A program made the position numbers and the translations under genes. Of a stretch of DNA of 64,000 nt, positions 27,210 to 35,907 are shown one piece after another; within the stretch, counting starts at the first letter, position 1, and each line of letters opens with the position of its first letter. A model generated the notes under the pieces. That model was not told the origin of the DNA. It did not search any database and saw nothing but the letters and a program-made list of their open reading frames with translations. The DNA comes from Pedobacter sp. B4-66 (lineage in GTDB: Bacteria; Bacteroidota; Bacteroidia; Sphingobacteriales; Sphingobacteriaceae), in assembly GCF_018492665.1 (NCBI RefSeq), contig NZ_JAFVME010000003.1, forward strand, positions 310,001-374,000, read 5' to 3'.

Positions 27210-28988
27210 ATGAATATTGAACAACATATAGTAACTGCAACTATAGCAGCAGTAAAGGAATTATACGGTCAGGACATTCCTGAAAATCAGGTTAACCTGC
27301 AAGACACGAGAAGCGAGTTTGAAGGGCAAATTACAATAGTAGTGTTTCCTGTGGTTAGATTTTCTAAGAAATCGCCAGAGGTAACAGCTAGTGAATTGGG
27401 CGAGTATTTAGTAGCGAACGTACAAGAAGTCACTGCTTTTAACGTAATTAAAGGGTTTTTAAATTTAACCATTGCTGATTCTTACTGGTTAAATTTATTC
27501 AATAAGGAATTGCTTGATCCTTCGTTTGGTGCAATAAAACCTAACGGTCAGAAGGTGATGGTTGAGTATTCTTCACCAAACACCAACAAACCACTACACC
27601 TCGGTCACGTAAGGAACAACCTGTTAGGTTACTCTGTAGCTGAGCTTCTTAAAGCTGACGGTTATGAGGTGATTAAGGTTAATTTAGTGAACGATAGGGG
27701 TATCCATATCTGTAAATCGATGCTTGCATGGCAGAGATGGGGTAATGGTGAAACTCCTGAAACTTCTTTCTTAAAAGGAGATCACCTTGTAGGTAAATAC
27801 TACGTGATTTTTGACAAGGAATATAAAAAAGAAATAGAGGCATTAAAAGTTGAAGGCCAAACTGAAGACGAGGCAAAAAAGAATGCGTCTTTAATTGTTG
27901 AGGCTCAAAAAATGCTTTTAGATTGGGAAGCTGGTGAACCAGAGGTTATTGAACTTTGGAAAAAGATGAATGGTTGGGTTTACGAAGGTTTTGATGTGAC
28001 TTACAAGAATTTAGGGGTCGATTTTGACAAGTACTACTACGAAAGCAACACTTATTTATTAGGCAAAGGTACTGTTGATGAAGGCCTTGAAAAAGGTGTT
28101 TTCTTTAAAAAACCTGATGGCTCTGTATGGATCGACTTAACTGCTGATGGACTAGATCAGAAGTTGGTTTTACGTACTGATGGGACTTCGGTTTACATTA
28201 CTCAGGATTTGGGTACTGCACAAATGAAGCATGACGATTTTGGAATGAATAAATCTATATATGTAGTTGGTAACGAGCAAGATTACCACTTTAAGGTATT
28301 GTTTTTGATTCTTGAGAAATTAGGTAAATCTTGGGCTAATGGCTTGTACCATTTATCATATGGCATGGTTGATTTGCCTAGTGGAAAAATGAAATCAAGA
28401 GAGGGAACTGTAGTTGATGCTGATGATCTGATTGCCGAAATGGTGGCCACAGCTAAGCAAAAAACTGAAGTTTTAGGTAAGGTAAATAACTTCACAGACG
28501 AAGAAAAAGAAACTTTATATAACCAAATTGGATTAGGGGCTTTAAAATATTTTCTTTTAAAGGTTGAGCCTAAAAAACGTTTGCTTTTTGATCCTTCAGA
28601 ATCTATCGATTTCCAAGGCAACACCGGTCCGTTTATCCAGTACACTCATGCGCGTATTAAATCGCTGTTGAGCAAAGGAGGCTATTCTAAAGACGCCAAT
28701 GCTCCTGAAGTGTCTATTACACCTACAGAGCTAGAAATGATTATGCTATTGGCTAAATACCCTTCGGAGATTTCTGCGGCTGCAAAGGTTTATAGCCCGG
28801 CTACATTAGCTAATTATCTTTATGAGGTGGCAAAGATGTTTAACAAGTTTTATCATGAGGTTCCGCCAATTGTTAAAGAGGAGGATGCCGCAATTAAACA
28901 GCATCGCTTAAATTTAAGTTCTGTTACGGCTGGTATTCTTAAAGCCGGAATGAACATATTAGGCATCACAGTGCCAGAAAGAATGTAA
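27210..28988 (+). CDS. argS: arginyl-tRNA synthetase
   Basis: 592-residue class I synthetase. The HIGH signature is HLGHVRNN, after SSPNTNKPL, and the KMSKS region appears as GKMKSREGT, as is usual in ArgRS. The C-terminal anticodon-binding domain ends with ILGITVPERM. Full length. It probably shares a transcript with arginase, which links arginine use in translation and catabolism. Confidence 0.97.
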   Translation: MNIEQHIVTATIAAVKELYGQDIPENQVNLQDTRSEFEGQITIVVFPVVRFSKKSPEVTASELGEYLVANVQEVTAFNVIKGFLNLTIADSYWLNLFNKELLDPSFGAIKPNGQKVMVEYSSPNTNKPLHLGHVRNNLLGYSVAELLKADGYEVIKVNLVNDRGIHICKSMLAWQRWGNGETPETSFLKGDHLVGKYYVIFDKEYKKEIEALKVEGQTEDEAKKNASLIVEAQKMLLDWEAGEPEVIELWKKMNGWVYEGFDVTYKNLGVDFDKYYYESNTYLLGKGTVDEGLEKGVFFKKPDGSVWIDLTADGLDQKLVLRTDGTSVYITQDLGTAQMKHDDFGMNKSIYVVGNEQDYHFKVLFLILEKLGKSWANGLYHLSYGMVDLPSGKMKSREGTVVDADDLIAEMVATAKQKTEVLGKVNNFTDEEKETLYNQIGLGALKYFLLKVEPKKRLLFDPSESIDFQGNTGPFIQYTHARIKSLLSKGGYSKDANAPEVSITPTELEMIMLLAKYPSEISAAAKVYSPATLANYLYEVAKMFNKFYHEVPPIVKEEDAAIKQHRLNLSSVTAGILKAGMNILGITVPERM

Positions 28989-29010
28989 TTATTTGTTTTT
29001 GAATATAAGG

Positions 29011-29051
29011 AATAGGCTCAGCACTTTAGTTTTAGTGCTGAGCCTATTTTG
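29011..29051 (+). terminator. intrinsic terminator after argS
   Basis: 15-bp perfect stem AATAGGCTCAGCACT / AGTGCTGAGCCTATT with an 8-nt loop and trailing TTTTGTT. It ends at the stop codon of the converging CotH gene. Confidence 0.9.
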
Positions 29052-30821
29052 TTAAAAGCCAGCTACAAGGCCATCAATATAACCGGCACGTTTTACTAAC
29101 CATGCTCGCATTTTCTGATAGTCGGCTGTAAAATCGCCACTGCTATTTCCCCATTTATCGAAGTCCTTTTTCTGAGAAGCCTCGATTGTACTTGCGTATT
29201 TATTTAGGTACGTCATTAGTTCTGGCATTTTATTGGCCTTAAAAGCCGTCCATTTTTGCTTAAATAGTGTTTTAACTTTTGGATCGGCAAGCAAGCGCTT
29301 AAAAAACTGGGTACCTATTGATGATGAATTCCATAAAAGAGAATTGTCATATTTCTCGAAATGAGTACCAGTGCCTTCGAATCCAAAAGCCCAATCGAAA
29401 TCCCATAAGGGTCCAAAGGCGTATTTACCGTCTTTAGGCTTATACATATATAGACTTTTTGGATGATTAAGCTCTTCGTTGTCTGTTAAATTACACACGA
29501 TAAATAAGTTAACTACTGAGTTTATATCTAAATAATCTGAATAGTTATTACCTGGAAATGCATTGGAAGAGATTGCATTTTCCATCAGTTGAAATTCATT
29601 TTTTATTGATGTTACTTCGTTTTCTGATGTTAAATCGGGATACTTGATCATTACAGGTAGATTGTAATTGGTTGATTTGAACTTCCATGGCTCATCATAA
29701 TAAGTATCAAGTTCTAATAGCGTTCCTCCATCTTCAATATTGACGCGGTTTTTGGCAACAGCAACCTGCTCAGTGAATGCATAGCTTCCAACATAGGTGT
29801 TGTTTATGGTAACATCTACTGGGATAATATGGTTGGTGTAAGGCATTTCCAGTAGCTGACCGGTTTTCATGGCAACAGCATTAAACATTAGCGTTGGGTC
29901 TAAATAATTTGCCAGTAAAACCCAATCCTTTTCTTCAGCTAAACCCAATAGAGAAGCCTTTTTGTCTAGTTTTAAGCGGTATGGCTTTTTCGGGAAACCC
30001 CATGTTGAATTTCCTCTGCCCTTTATTCTTGTTGTGCCTGTGTAATCGTCGAATGCGCCTAAACCTTCAATTTTAATTGTGGCTGGTAAGTAAACGTCCT
30101 TTGAAACAATTGGCGCATTATCGGTGGTTACAATATAGATATGTGGAACTGAAGACTCCCAATCTACAGTTATGGTATATTCGGCTTTGGCGCCGTATTT
30201 AGATGTTAAGGTATATTTTACGGGATTCGTAAAATCGACAACTGTTTTACCACTTTCTTGTTTTACTCCATCTATGCTTACGTCAACAGCCTCGGTAGTA
30301 AATGTGGCAATGAGTTTTCTGGATGGGGATTTTAATTTTGCTGTAGCATTACCGTTCGATATTGTAAAATTGAGATCCTGGGTAAGGTTTGAATTGAGTG
30401 CTTTTTGGAAAGTAAAAGTCTTAATAATAAGACCAATATCATCAACTTCCTTAACGGTAACTGTATAGGTATTTTGGCTGCCATCATCAGCTGTGACCAA
30501 ATATTTTATGGATTTGGAAAAGTCGAGAATAGAAACGGTTGATTTTTGCTCAGTTCCATTTACTGTAACGCTTTTTCCTGTTGTGGTGAAGGTAGCTTTA
30601 AGTTCGGTTAATTTTAATCCTTTTGTAACAGTAAGCACAATGCTGTTACCACTTATTTCGCTTCCTATATCAAGCTTAAGTGCGTTTGGATTATTAACAG
30701 CCTCTATTTTAAATGCTGTTATTTCTTTGGCACTACTAAGTGGGATCTCTTTTTTCTTGCAGCCGGAGGCAATGCCTAATACAAGAAAAAGCAATACAAT
30801 CTTTTGAGTTAAGTGGTTCAT
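29052..30821 (-). CDS. CotH-kinase family lipoprotein with DUF5018-like N-terminal repeats
   Basis: 589 residues. A lipoprotein signal peptide ends at GIASGC. Two tandem beta repeats of about 95 residues follow, each ending in a YTVTV or YTITV strand. From about residue 230 comes the CotH domain with RIKGRGNSTWGFPKKPYRLKL and the metal/ATP-binding LWDFDWAFG. CotH proteins are atypical kinases first known from spore coats; secreted Bacteroidota members probably act on surface proteins or glycans. Convergent with argS. Confidence 0.88.
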   Translation of the reverse strand: MNHLTQKIVLLFLVLGIASGCKKKEIPLSSAKEITAFKIEAVNNPNALKLDIGSEISGNSIVLTVTKGLKLTELKATFTTTGKSVTVNGTEQKSTVSILDFSKSIKYLVTADDGSQNTYTVTVKEVDDIGLIIKTFTFQKALNSNLTQDLNFTISNGNATAKLKSPSRKLIATFTTEAVDVSIDGVKQESGKTVVDFTNPVKYTLTSKYGAKAEYTITVDWESSVPHIYIVTTDNAPIVSKDVYLPATIKIEGLGAFDDYTGTTRIKGRGNSTWGFPKKPYRLKLDKKASLLGLAEEKDWVLLANYLDPTLMFNAVAMKTGQLLEMPYTNHIIPVDVTINNTYVGSYAFTEQVAVAKNRVNIEDGGTLLELDTYYDEPWKFKSTNYNLPVMIKYPDLTSENEVTSIKNEFQLMENAISSNAFPGNNYSDYLDINSVVNLFIVCNLTDNEELNHPKSLYMYKPKDGKYAFGPLWDFDWAFGFEGTGTHFEKYDNSLLWNSSSIGTQFFKRLLADPKVKTLFKQKWTAFKANKMPELMTYLNKYASTIEASQKKDFDKWGNSSGDFTADYQKMRAWLVKRAGYIDGLVAGF

Positions 30822-30862
30822 TTGGTTGGTTGTATCTGGTTAGTTTAGATACAATTATACCT

Positions 30863-32014
30863 TTATTTTTCGGTTCCTGCTTTAACTGCAGTTGTTTTTT
30901 TCTTCCTGAATGTGGCAAAGGTCATCGGGCTTTTTTCTGGACGTTCATCTCCCAGCAAAACACCCCATTGTTTAAAAGTAACGGTTCTATCGAAAATAAC
31001 TTTTAGTACTGCAATTACCGGAAGGGAGAGGAACATTCCGGATACGCCGGCAATACTACCTCCAATAATTACCCCTAGAATAGCAAATAAGGCATTTATC
31101 TTTACTTTTGAACCCACTATACGAGGCATCAATATATTGTTGTCGAGAAATTGAACAACGGCAATAACCAGCAGTACTGTAATAACCGGCCAAAGTTCTG
31201 TTGAAGAAGTGAGGGTTAATAAAACACCTATGATATTACCAATCAGCGCACCAACGTATGGAATAAGGTTTAGAATAGCGAAAATAACTCCGATTAATAA
31301 AGCGTGTTTAATTCCAATCAGGAAAAGAATACCTCCTAATAATACTGTCATATAACTTACCTGAATTAGTAAACCTACCAGATAGCTTTTAATGATGGAT
31401 TCTGTCTCGTAAATTGCATCCTTTACTTTTGGGTGGTGTTCTGGCTTGAACCACATAAAAATGAAGCGCAATAGAATATCTTTATAGAACAGCATCAGGT
31501 AAATATAAATAGGTAGTAAACCTACAAAAACGAATACTGAACTTAAAGTAACAGCGGCTCCGCTGGCGGCTTTACCTGCCATTCCTATTAGGTCGTCACT
31601 CTTTTCCGTTATAAACTTAAGTTGCTCTCTTGTTGATATATGACTTATGTTACTTACCCAATTACTTAACGACTTAAGGTGTATATTTACATTATTCTTT
31701 ATTTGTGGAAAATCTGATACTAAGATTCCAACCTGAGCGGAGAAAAACCACACCAATAGACCTATTAAAACAACAAGCAACAGAATAGGGAGTATAATTG
31801 CGACTGCTTCCGGAAGTTTTTTTCTGATTAGAAAACGGTATACCGGCAACACTACAATACTGATGAAGAAAGCCATTATAACCGGCATGATAATGCTATT
31901 ACCAACTACAAGAATAGCGACTAATAGAACCAGACCCAATAATTCAATTGATCGTTTTACAGTAAGAGGCATGTCTGTCATAGGTAAAGTATTTAGTTTT
32001 TCATAAAGTAACAC
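30863..32014 (-). CDS. AI-2E family transporter (PerM/TqsA-like permease)
   Basis: 383-residue polytopic membrane protein with about eight helices and the family signature ILNLIPYVGALIG, plus LIGLLVWFFS near the N-terminal pair of helices. Family members are proposed exporters of AI-2 or antiporters; the substrate is not readable. A start at the second methionine (12 codons in, MTDMPLTVK) is as plausible as the first. It diverges from mnmE. Confidence 0.88.
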   Translation of the reverse strand: MLLYEKLNTLPMTDMPLTVKRSIELLGLVLLVAILVVGNSIIMPVIMAFFISIVVLPVYRFLIRKKLPEAVAIILPILLLVVLIGLLVWFFSAQVGILVSDFPQIKNNVNIHLKSLSNWVSNISHISTREQLKFITEKSDDLIGMAGKAASGAAVTLSSVFVFVGLLPIYIYLMLFYKDILLRFIFMWFKPEHHPKVKDAIYETESIIKSYLVGLLIQVSYMTVLLGGILFLIGIKHALLIGVIFAILNLIPYVGALIGNIIGVLLTLTSSTELWPVITVLLVIAVVQFLDNNILMPRIVGSKVKINALFAILGVIIGGSIAGVSGMFLSLPVIAVLKVIFDRTVTFKQWGVLLGDERPEKSPMTFATFRKKKTTAVKAGTEK

Positions 32015-32088
32015 TGAAAGGTATGAAATGTTTGGCTAGTTTTGCAAGTAAATACCCTTTTAGTAAAATCTATATACATACAGAACAA

Positions 32089-33459
32089 ATGATCACAAAC
32101 GAAACCATAGTTGCTTTATCTACGCCACCAGGAGTGGGCGCAATTGGCGTTATTCGCCTTTCAGGCAAAGATGCTATAGCTATTACTAACTCGGTTTTTA
32201 GTGGTAAAAATTTGCTGACTCAGGAGTCGCACACTATGCATTTTGGTTTAATTAAGGATGGTAATGCTGTTATAGATGAGGTTCTTGTGAGTTTATTTGT
32301 GGCTCCAAAATCGTATACTAAAGAAAATGTTGTCGAGATTTCGTGCCATGGCTCTAATTATATTATTCAGCAGATTATTAGTTTGCTGATAAGAAAAGGT
32401 GCAAGTGCGGCCAAGCCAGGTGAGTTTACTTTAAGAGCATTTTTAAATGGGGGACTTGATTTATCTCAGGCTGAAGCTGTTGCTGACCTAATTTCTTCAG
32501 ACTCTGCCGCCGCTCATCAGGTAGCTATGAATCAGTTAAGAGGAGGTTTTAGTACTGAACTGAACATATTGCGTGAGCAATTAATTCACTTTGCATCTAT
32601 GATTGAGCTTGAGCTGGATTTTTCGGAAGAGGATGTGGAGTTTGCAAACAGAGATCAATTACAAGAGTTAATCACTAAAATCACTCTTGTGATTAATAAA
32701 TTAATCCGCTCATTTGAGCTTGGAAATGTAATTAAACAAGGTATTAACACGGTTATTGCAGGTAGACCAAACGCTGGGAAATCTACTTTACTAAATGCGC
32801 TTTTAAATGAAGATAGGGCAATTGTTAGTGAAATTGCCGGAACTACTCGTGATACAATTGAGGAGCTTCTGAATATAGGCGGCATCAATTTTAGATTGAT
32901 TGATACTGCAGGTATTCGTGAGGCTACAGATACTATTGAGGCAATAGGGGTTGAAAAGACCATGCAGAAGATTAGTCAAACGGCTTTGTTGGTGTATCTG
33001 TTTGATGTGGTTAATATGTCGGCCACTGAAATACATGATGATATTACTCGTTTGCACAAGCCCGGTATTCCGTTTTTAGCTGTTGCTAATAAAATGGACC
33101 TTTCTTATAGCGATCGTTTGAAAGAGCTTAATTTTCCTTCGGATATTGCATTTATTTCTATCTCTGCCAAGGAGAATCAATATATTGACGAATTGAAGCA
33201 ATTGCTTTATGATACTGCAGTAGGAGATAAGCTATCTGACAATCACACCATGGTAACGAACATCAGACATGTTGAGGCGTTGCAAAAAACACAGACTGCC
33301 TTAAATAGTGTAGCCAATGGCTTGGATAACCCGGTAACTTCGGATTTTTTAGCTATGGATATTAAGCAGGCGTTATATTATTTAGGGGAAATTACAGGGC
33401 AGGTTACAACAGACGATCTGTTGGAGAATATATTTAGCAAGTTCTGTATCGGCAAATAA
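32089..33459 (+). CDS. mnmE: tRNA modification GTPase MnmE
   Basis: 456 residues from the ATG at 32089; the longer in-frame start at 32023 adds 22 non-conserved residues. With MnmG it makes 5-carboxymethylaminomethyl-uridine at the wobble position of certain tRNAs. It opens with the formyl-THF-binding domain (ETIVALSTPPGVGAIGVIR), then a helical domain with an inserted G domain: GRPNAGKSTLLNALL, DTAGIR and ANKMD. The C-terminal FCIGK cysteine motif is intact. Confidence 0.96.
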   Translation: MITNETIVALSTPPGVGAIGVIRLSGKDAIAITNSVFSGKNLLTQESHTMHFGLIKDGNAVIDEVLVSLFVAPKSYTKENVVEISCHGSNYIIQQIISLLIRKGASAAKPGEFTLRAFLNGGLDLSQAEAVADLISSDSAAAHQVAMNQLRGGFSTELNILREQLIHFASMIELELDFSEEDVEFANRDQLQELITKITLVINKLIRSFELGNVIKQGINTVIAGRPNAGKSTLLNALLNEDRAIVSEIAGTTRDTIEELLNIGGINFRLIDTAGIREATDTIEAIGVEKTMQKISQTALLVYLFDVVNMSATEIHDDITRLHKPGIPFLAVANKMDLSYSDRLKELNFPSDIAFISISAKENQYIDELKQLLYDTAVGDKLSDNHTMVTNIRHVEALQKTQTALNSVANGLDNPVTSDFLAMDIKQALYYLGEITGQVTTDDLLENIFSKFCIGK

Positions 33460-34030
33460 TCGGTGATAATAACTGCATAATTACGCTAAGTAATGACATA
33501 TATATGCATGGTGCCGAACTCGTTAGCGAAGTGGTTCAGTACAAGAACTCTTATCGGCTCTGTTACATTCGGGAGAAACATGGACTTCTAATCGGTTTGG
33601 CCGAACAACTGGATAATAAAGAATAGGAGAAAGTACCGATATGTCGAACTTATTTGATGGTTGGTAATTGATCGCCTGAAAAAAAATACCCAAACCGTAA
33701 GTAATCAGCAGGGGGTGAATTTGCACCTCTGTTATTTTGTTATAGATCAATACAAGAGCATTAGCGCAAATTGCAATAACACAGAACGGTAAAATGAAAC
33801 TGTCTTTAAATTGGGAATGGTTGACAAACGGAAACGACAAAGGAAAGTCTGAATACATAGAAATAGACTAAAATGAATAATATCGTTATCACAAAGCCGA
33901 ATAAGCAACGGCTGTAGCGGAATCCTGAACAACATATATCCCTGTCCATAAGTTTATTAGGCTATTTTTAGAGTCAATTCAAATTCATTAAAATGTTCCT
34001 GATGATAACAGAAAGGCATTCATTTGTTGA
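33460..34030. other. long gap with protein-like fragments, probably a decayed gene
   Basis: No convincing gene. Fragments read like protein on the plus strand: a 40-codon frame at 33504-33626 (beginning MHGAELVSEVVQYKN) and a frame near 33750-33871 ending KGKSEYIEID. A hydrophobic minus-strand frame at 33523-33858 (111 codons) contains HPLLITYGLGIFFQAIN. The frames are mutually inconsistent and interrupted by stops, which suggests decay before the HipBST operon. Confidence 0.35.
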
Positions 34031-34038
34031 AGTAATTA

Positions 34039-34054
34039 CCACATTATGATGTGG
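34039..34054. promoter_or_regulatory. operator 1 of the hipBST operon
   Basis: CCACATTATGATGTGG, with perfect 6-bp arms. It is the distal of three related sites, centred 61 bp before operator 2. Confidence 0.7.
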
Positions 34055-34099
34055 ATTTAAGAAGTTTTTTTCCTTTTTTGTATTGCTTTTGATCGAAAA

Positions 34100-34115
34100 C
34101 CACACTATAATGTGA
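34100..34115. promoter_or_regulatory. operator 2 of the hipBST operon
   Basis: CCACACTATAATGTGA, a variant of the same palindrome, lying just upstream of the -33 box. Its centre is 61 bp after operator 1 and 61 bp before operator 3. Confidence 0.7.
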
Positions 34116-34120
34116 TTTTG

Positions 34121-34152
34121 TTTGTTTTTAAAGCCTGAGATGTTTATATTTG
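34121..34152 (+). promoter_or_regulatory. Bacteroidota-type promoter of hipBST
   Basis: TTTG (34121-34124), 20-bp spacer, TATATTTG (34145-34152), matching the TTTG / TAnnTTTG consensus with normal spacing. Transcription would begin near 34158, leaving a very short leader, and the promoter is flanked by operators 2 and 3. Confidence 0.65.
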
Positions 34153-34160
34153 ATTAATAA

Positions 34161-34176
34161 TCACATTATAATGGGA
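34161..34176. promoter_or_regulatory. operator 3 of the hipBST operon, over the start codon
   Basis: TCACATTATAATGGGA, the most degenerate copy. Its sequence includes the hipB start ATG (34171), so bound repressor would block both the transcription start and the beginning of the gene. Confidence 0.65.
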
Positions 34177-34383
34177 ATTTATATAGGGACTTATATCAAA
34201 AACAGGCGGAAAGTATTGAAGATCACTCAGCCTTATCTTGCTGAATTGGCCGGGGTAAGTATCAATACCATTTATAAAATTGAAAGGGGAGAGGGAAATC
34301 CTACTTTAGAGGTGATCGTTAAAATTGCGGAGGTATTGGGTCTGGAATTAAAATTGGAAATTAAAAAAATAGATAACGGATGA
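34171..34383 (+). CDS. hipB: HipB-like XRE-family antitoxin/repressor
   Basis: 70-residue lambda-repressor-like helix-turn-helix protein (IKNRRKVLKITQPYLAELAGVS, shown here only by its first part IKNRRKVLKITQ; then TIYKIERGEGNPTLEV). An in-frame TTG at 34150 would add 7 residues, but the ATG at 34171 starts the conserved domain cleanly. Its stop overlaps the next start by 4 bp (ATGA). As the DNA-binding part of a HipBST system it should bind the three palindromes upstream and autoregulate. Confidence 0.88.
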   Translation: MGIYIGTYIKNRRKVLKITQPYLAELAGVSINTIYKIERGEGNPTLEVIVKIAEVLGLELKLEIKKIDNG

Positions 34384-34703
34384 GGCAGGGAGCAGTATTT
34401 TATAATGGGAAACTTGCAGGACTGTTGACTGAAAATAGCCGGAATGATTACGTTTTCAGATATGACGATCTTTATTTTAATGACGACAGTATGCCGGCAG
34501 TGAGTCTTACGCTCCCTAAAAAGCAACAGGAGATTCATTCCCAATACCTGTTTCCATTTTTTTATAATATGTTGGCTGAAGGTGTGAATAAAAATTTGCA
34601 AATCAGGCAATTGAAAATAGACGAAGAAGATGCTTTTGGTTTGTTACTGGCTACGGCTGGAGCTGACACCATAGGCGCTATTACTGTAAAACCTGCTCAC
34701 TGA
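34380..34703 (+). CDS. hipS: HipS-like antitoxin (detached HipA N-terminal subdomain)
   Basis: 107 residues matching only the N-terminal subdomain-1 of HipA (the couple_hipA family): it starts GAVFYNGKLAGLL, continues SLTLPKKQQE and ends FGLLLATAGADTIGAI. No kinase residues are present. In the described E. coli O127 HipBST system this separated piece, HipS, is the antitoxin that neutralises the kinase. It overlaps hipB by 4 bp and ends 2 bp before the kinase gene, so the three are translationally coupled. Confidence 0.87.
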   Translation: MRQGAVFYNGKLAGLLTENSRNDYVFRYDDLYFNDDSMPAVSLTLPKKQQEIHSQYLFPFFYNMLAEGVNKNLQIRQLKIDEEDAFGLLLATAGADTIGAITVKPAH

Positions 34704-34705
34704 CA

Positions 34706-35710
34706 ATGAACTTTCCCAAGATTGAAAACTGCCCTGGAACACTTGCCCAAGGATTTGAAACATATAGTCCTATCGCCCTTCGAAGGTTGTTTAAGGGGAG
34801 ACAGGTTAGTCATATTCTACCTTATGTCGCTGCAAAGGATAGTGAAGATACGGAAGAGAAATTCATGGAAAACAGAAAACGGATTTCAATTTCAGGTGTA
34901 CAGGAAAAGTTATCCTTAATCCTGATCAAAAATCAGCTGAGGTTAACCCAACTTGGGGAACATGGGACTTATATTCTAAAACCCATTCCGCGTGATGTTA
35001 AAAATATTGATGCAGTTCCTGCAAATGAACACCTCACTATGCAGATTGCCCGTCAGGTCTATGGAATCACGACTGCAGAAAATGCACTTGTTTTCTTTGA
35101 AAGTGGTGAACCGGCGTACCTTACCCTTAGATTCGATGTCAGGGCTGATGGTTCGAATTGGAGAAAGGAGGATTTTGCAAGTCTTGCCGGTAAAAGCAAG
35201 GATACCGGCGGTCCGGATTATAAATATCATTCCAGCAATGAAGAGATGGGTTCATTGATCAGACAGTATGTACCCGCCTGGAGAGTAGAAATTGAAAAAT
35301 ATTTCAGACTCGTTGTTTTTAATTACTTATTCTCGAATGGTGATGCGCACTTGAAAAATTATGGATTGCTGGAAACGGCGCAAGGTGATTTCATCCTAAG
35401 TCCAGCGTATGACCTGCTAAATACCAAACTTCATGTGAATGATACTGATTTTGGATTAAACGGAGGCTTATTTGCAGATACTTACAAATCTGCATCCTGG
35501 AAAAAAAATGGACATGCCGGTGCTGCTGATTTTGTTGAGTTTGGAAAACGAATCGGAATTCCCTTAAAGCGTATTGAAAAGTTGCTTAGTCCTTTTCTAA
35601 TCAGGCAAGAGTTGGTGGAGCTACTTACTACACAATCTTATCTTAGTGATACACTTAAAAGAAGCTATCTGCTGTATTATAATAAAAAAAGAAATCTGTT
35701 AAATGGTTAA
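34706..35710 (+). CDS. hipT: HipT-like serine/threonine kinase toxin
   Basis: 334-residue HipA-family kinase lacking the N-terminal subdomain, as in HipT. The Gly-rich loop region ISISGVQEK carries paired serines S61 and S63 in an SIS motif, the autophosphorylation pattern described for HipT. K92 (YILKP) should contact ATP; D213 in NGDAHLKNYG is the catalytic aspartate and D236 in SPAYDLLNT the metal ligand. All are intact, so the kinase is probably active. E. coli HipT targets tryptophanyl-tRNA synthetase; the target here is unknown. Confidence 0.87.
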   Translation: MNFPKIENCPGTLAQGFETYSPIALRRLFKGRQVSHILPYVAAKDSEDTEEKFMENRKRISISGVQEKLSLILIKNQLRLTQLGEHGTYILKPIPRDVKNIDAVPANEHLTMQIARQVYGITTAENALVFFESGEPAYLTLRFDVRADGSNWRKEDFASLAGKSKDTGGPDYKYHSSNEEMGSLIRQYVPAWRVEIEKYFRLVVFNYLFSNGDAHLKNYGLLETAQGDFILSPAYDLLNTKLHVNDTDFGLNGGLFADTYKSASWKKNGHAGAADFVEFGKRIGIPLKRIEKLLSPFLIRQELVELLTTQSYLSDTLKRSYLLYYNKKRNLLNG

Positions 35711-35711
35711 T

Positions 35712-35855
35712 TTAAAGCAAGGATCGGCAGCAGGGGAGGAAGTAATTATATGCCTTGTCTTCTACTAACATAGGTTTATCAATTTGTCTGCTTTTATCAG
35801 GAACTAATGATCTTACATTGAAATCCGACAGCAAAAGCTGAGTCTGGTTCGAATA
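35712..35855 (-). pseudogene. possible transposase N-terminal remnant
   Basis: On the minus strand, 47 codons run from 35855 to a stop at 35712 without a start codon. They begin YSNQTQLLLSD and continue FNVRSLVPDKSR, loosely like the opening of IS1182-type transposases (NQ-x-LL-x-P-x-L...LVP). It is short and the resemblance is from memory, so the call is tentative. Confidence 0.25.
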
Positions 35856-35907
35856 AATCTATGTTTGAGTAACACATAATTGTAGCTTTGAATGTTAGAC
35901 TTTTGAT

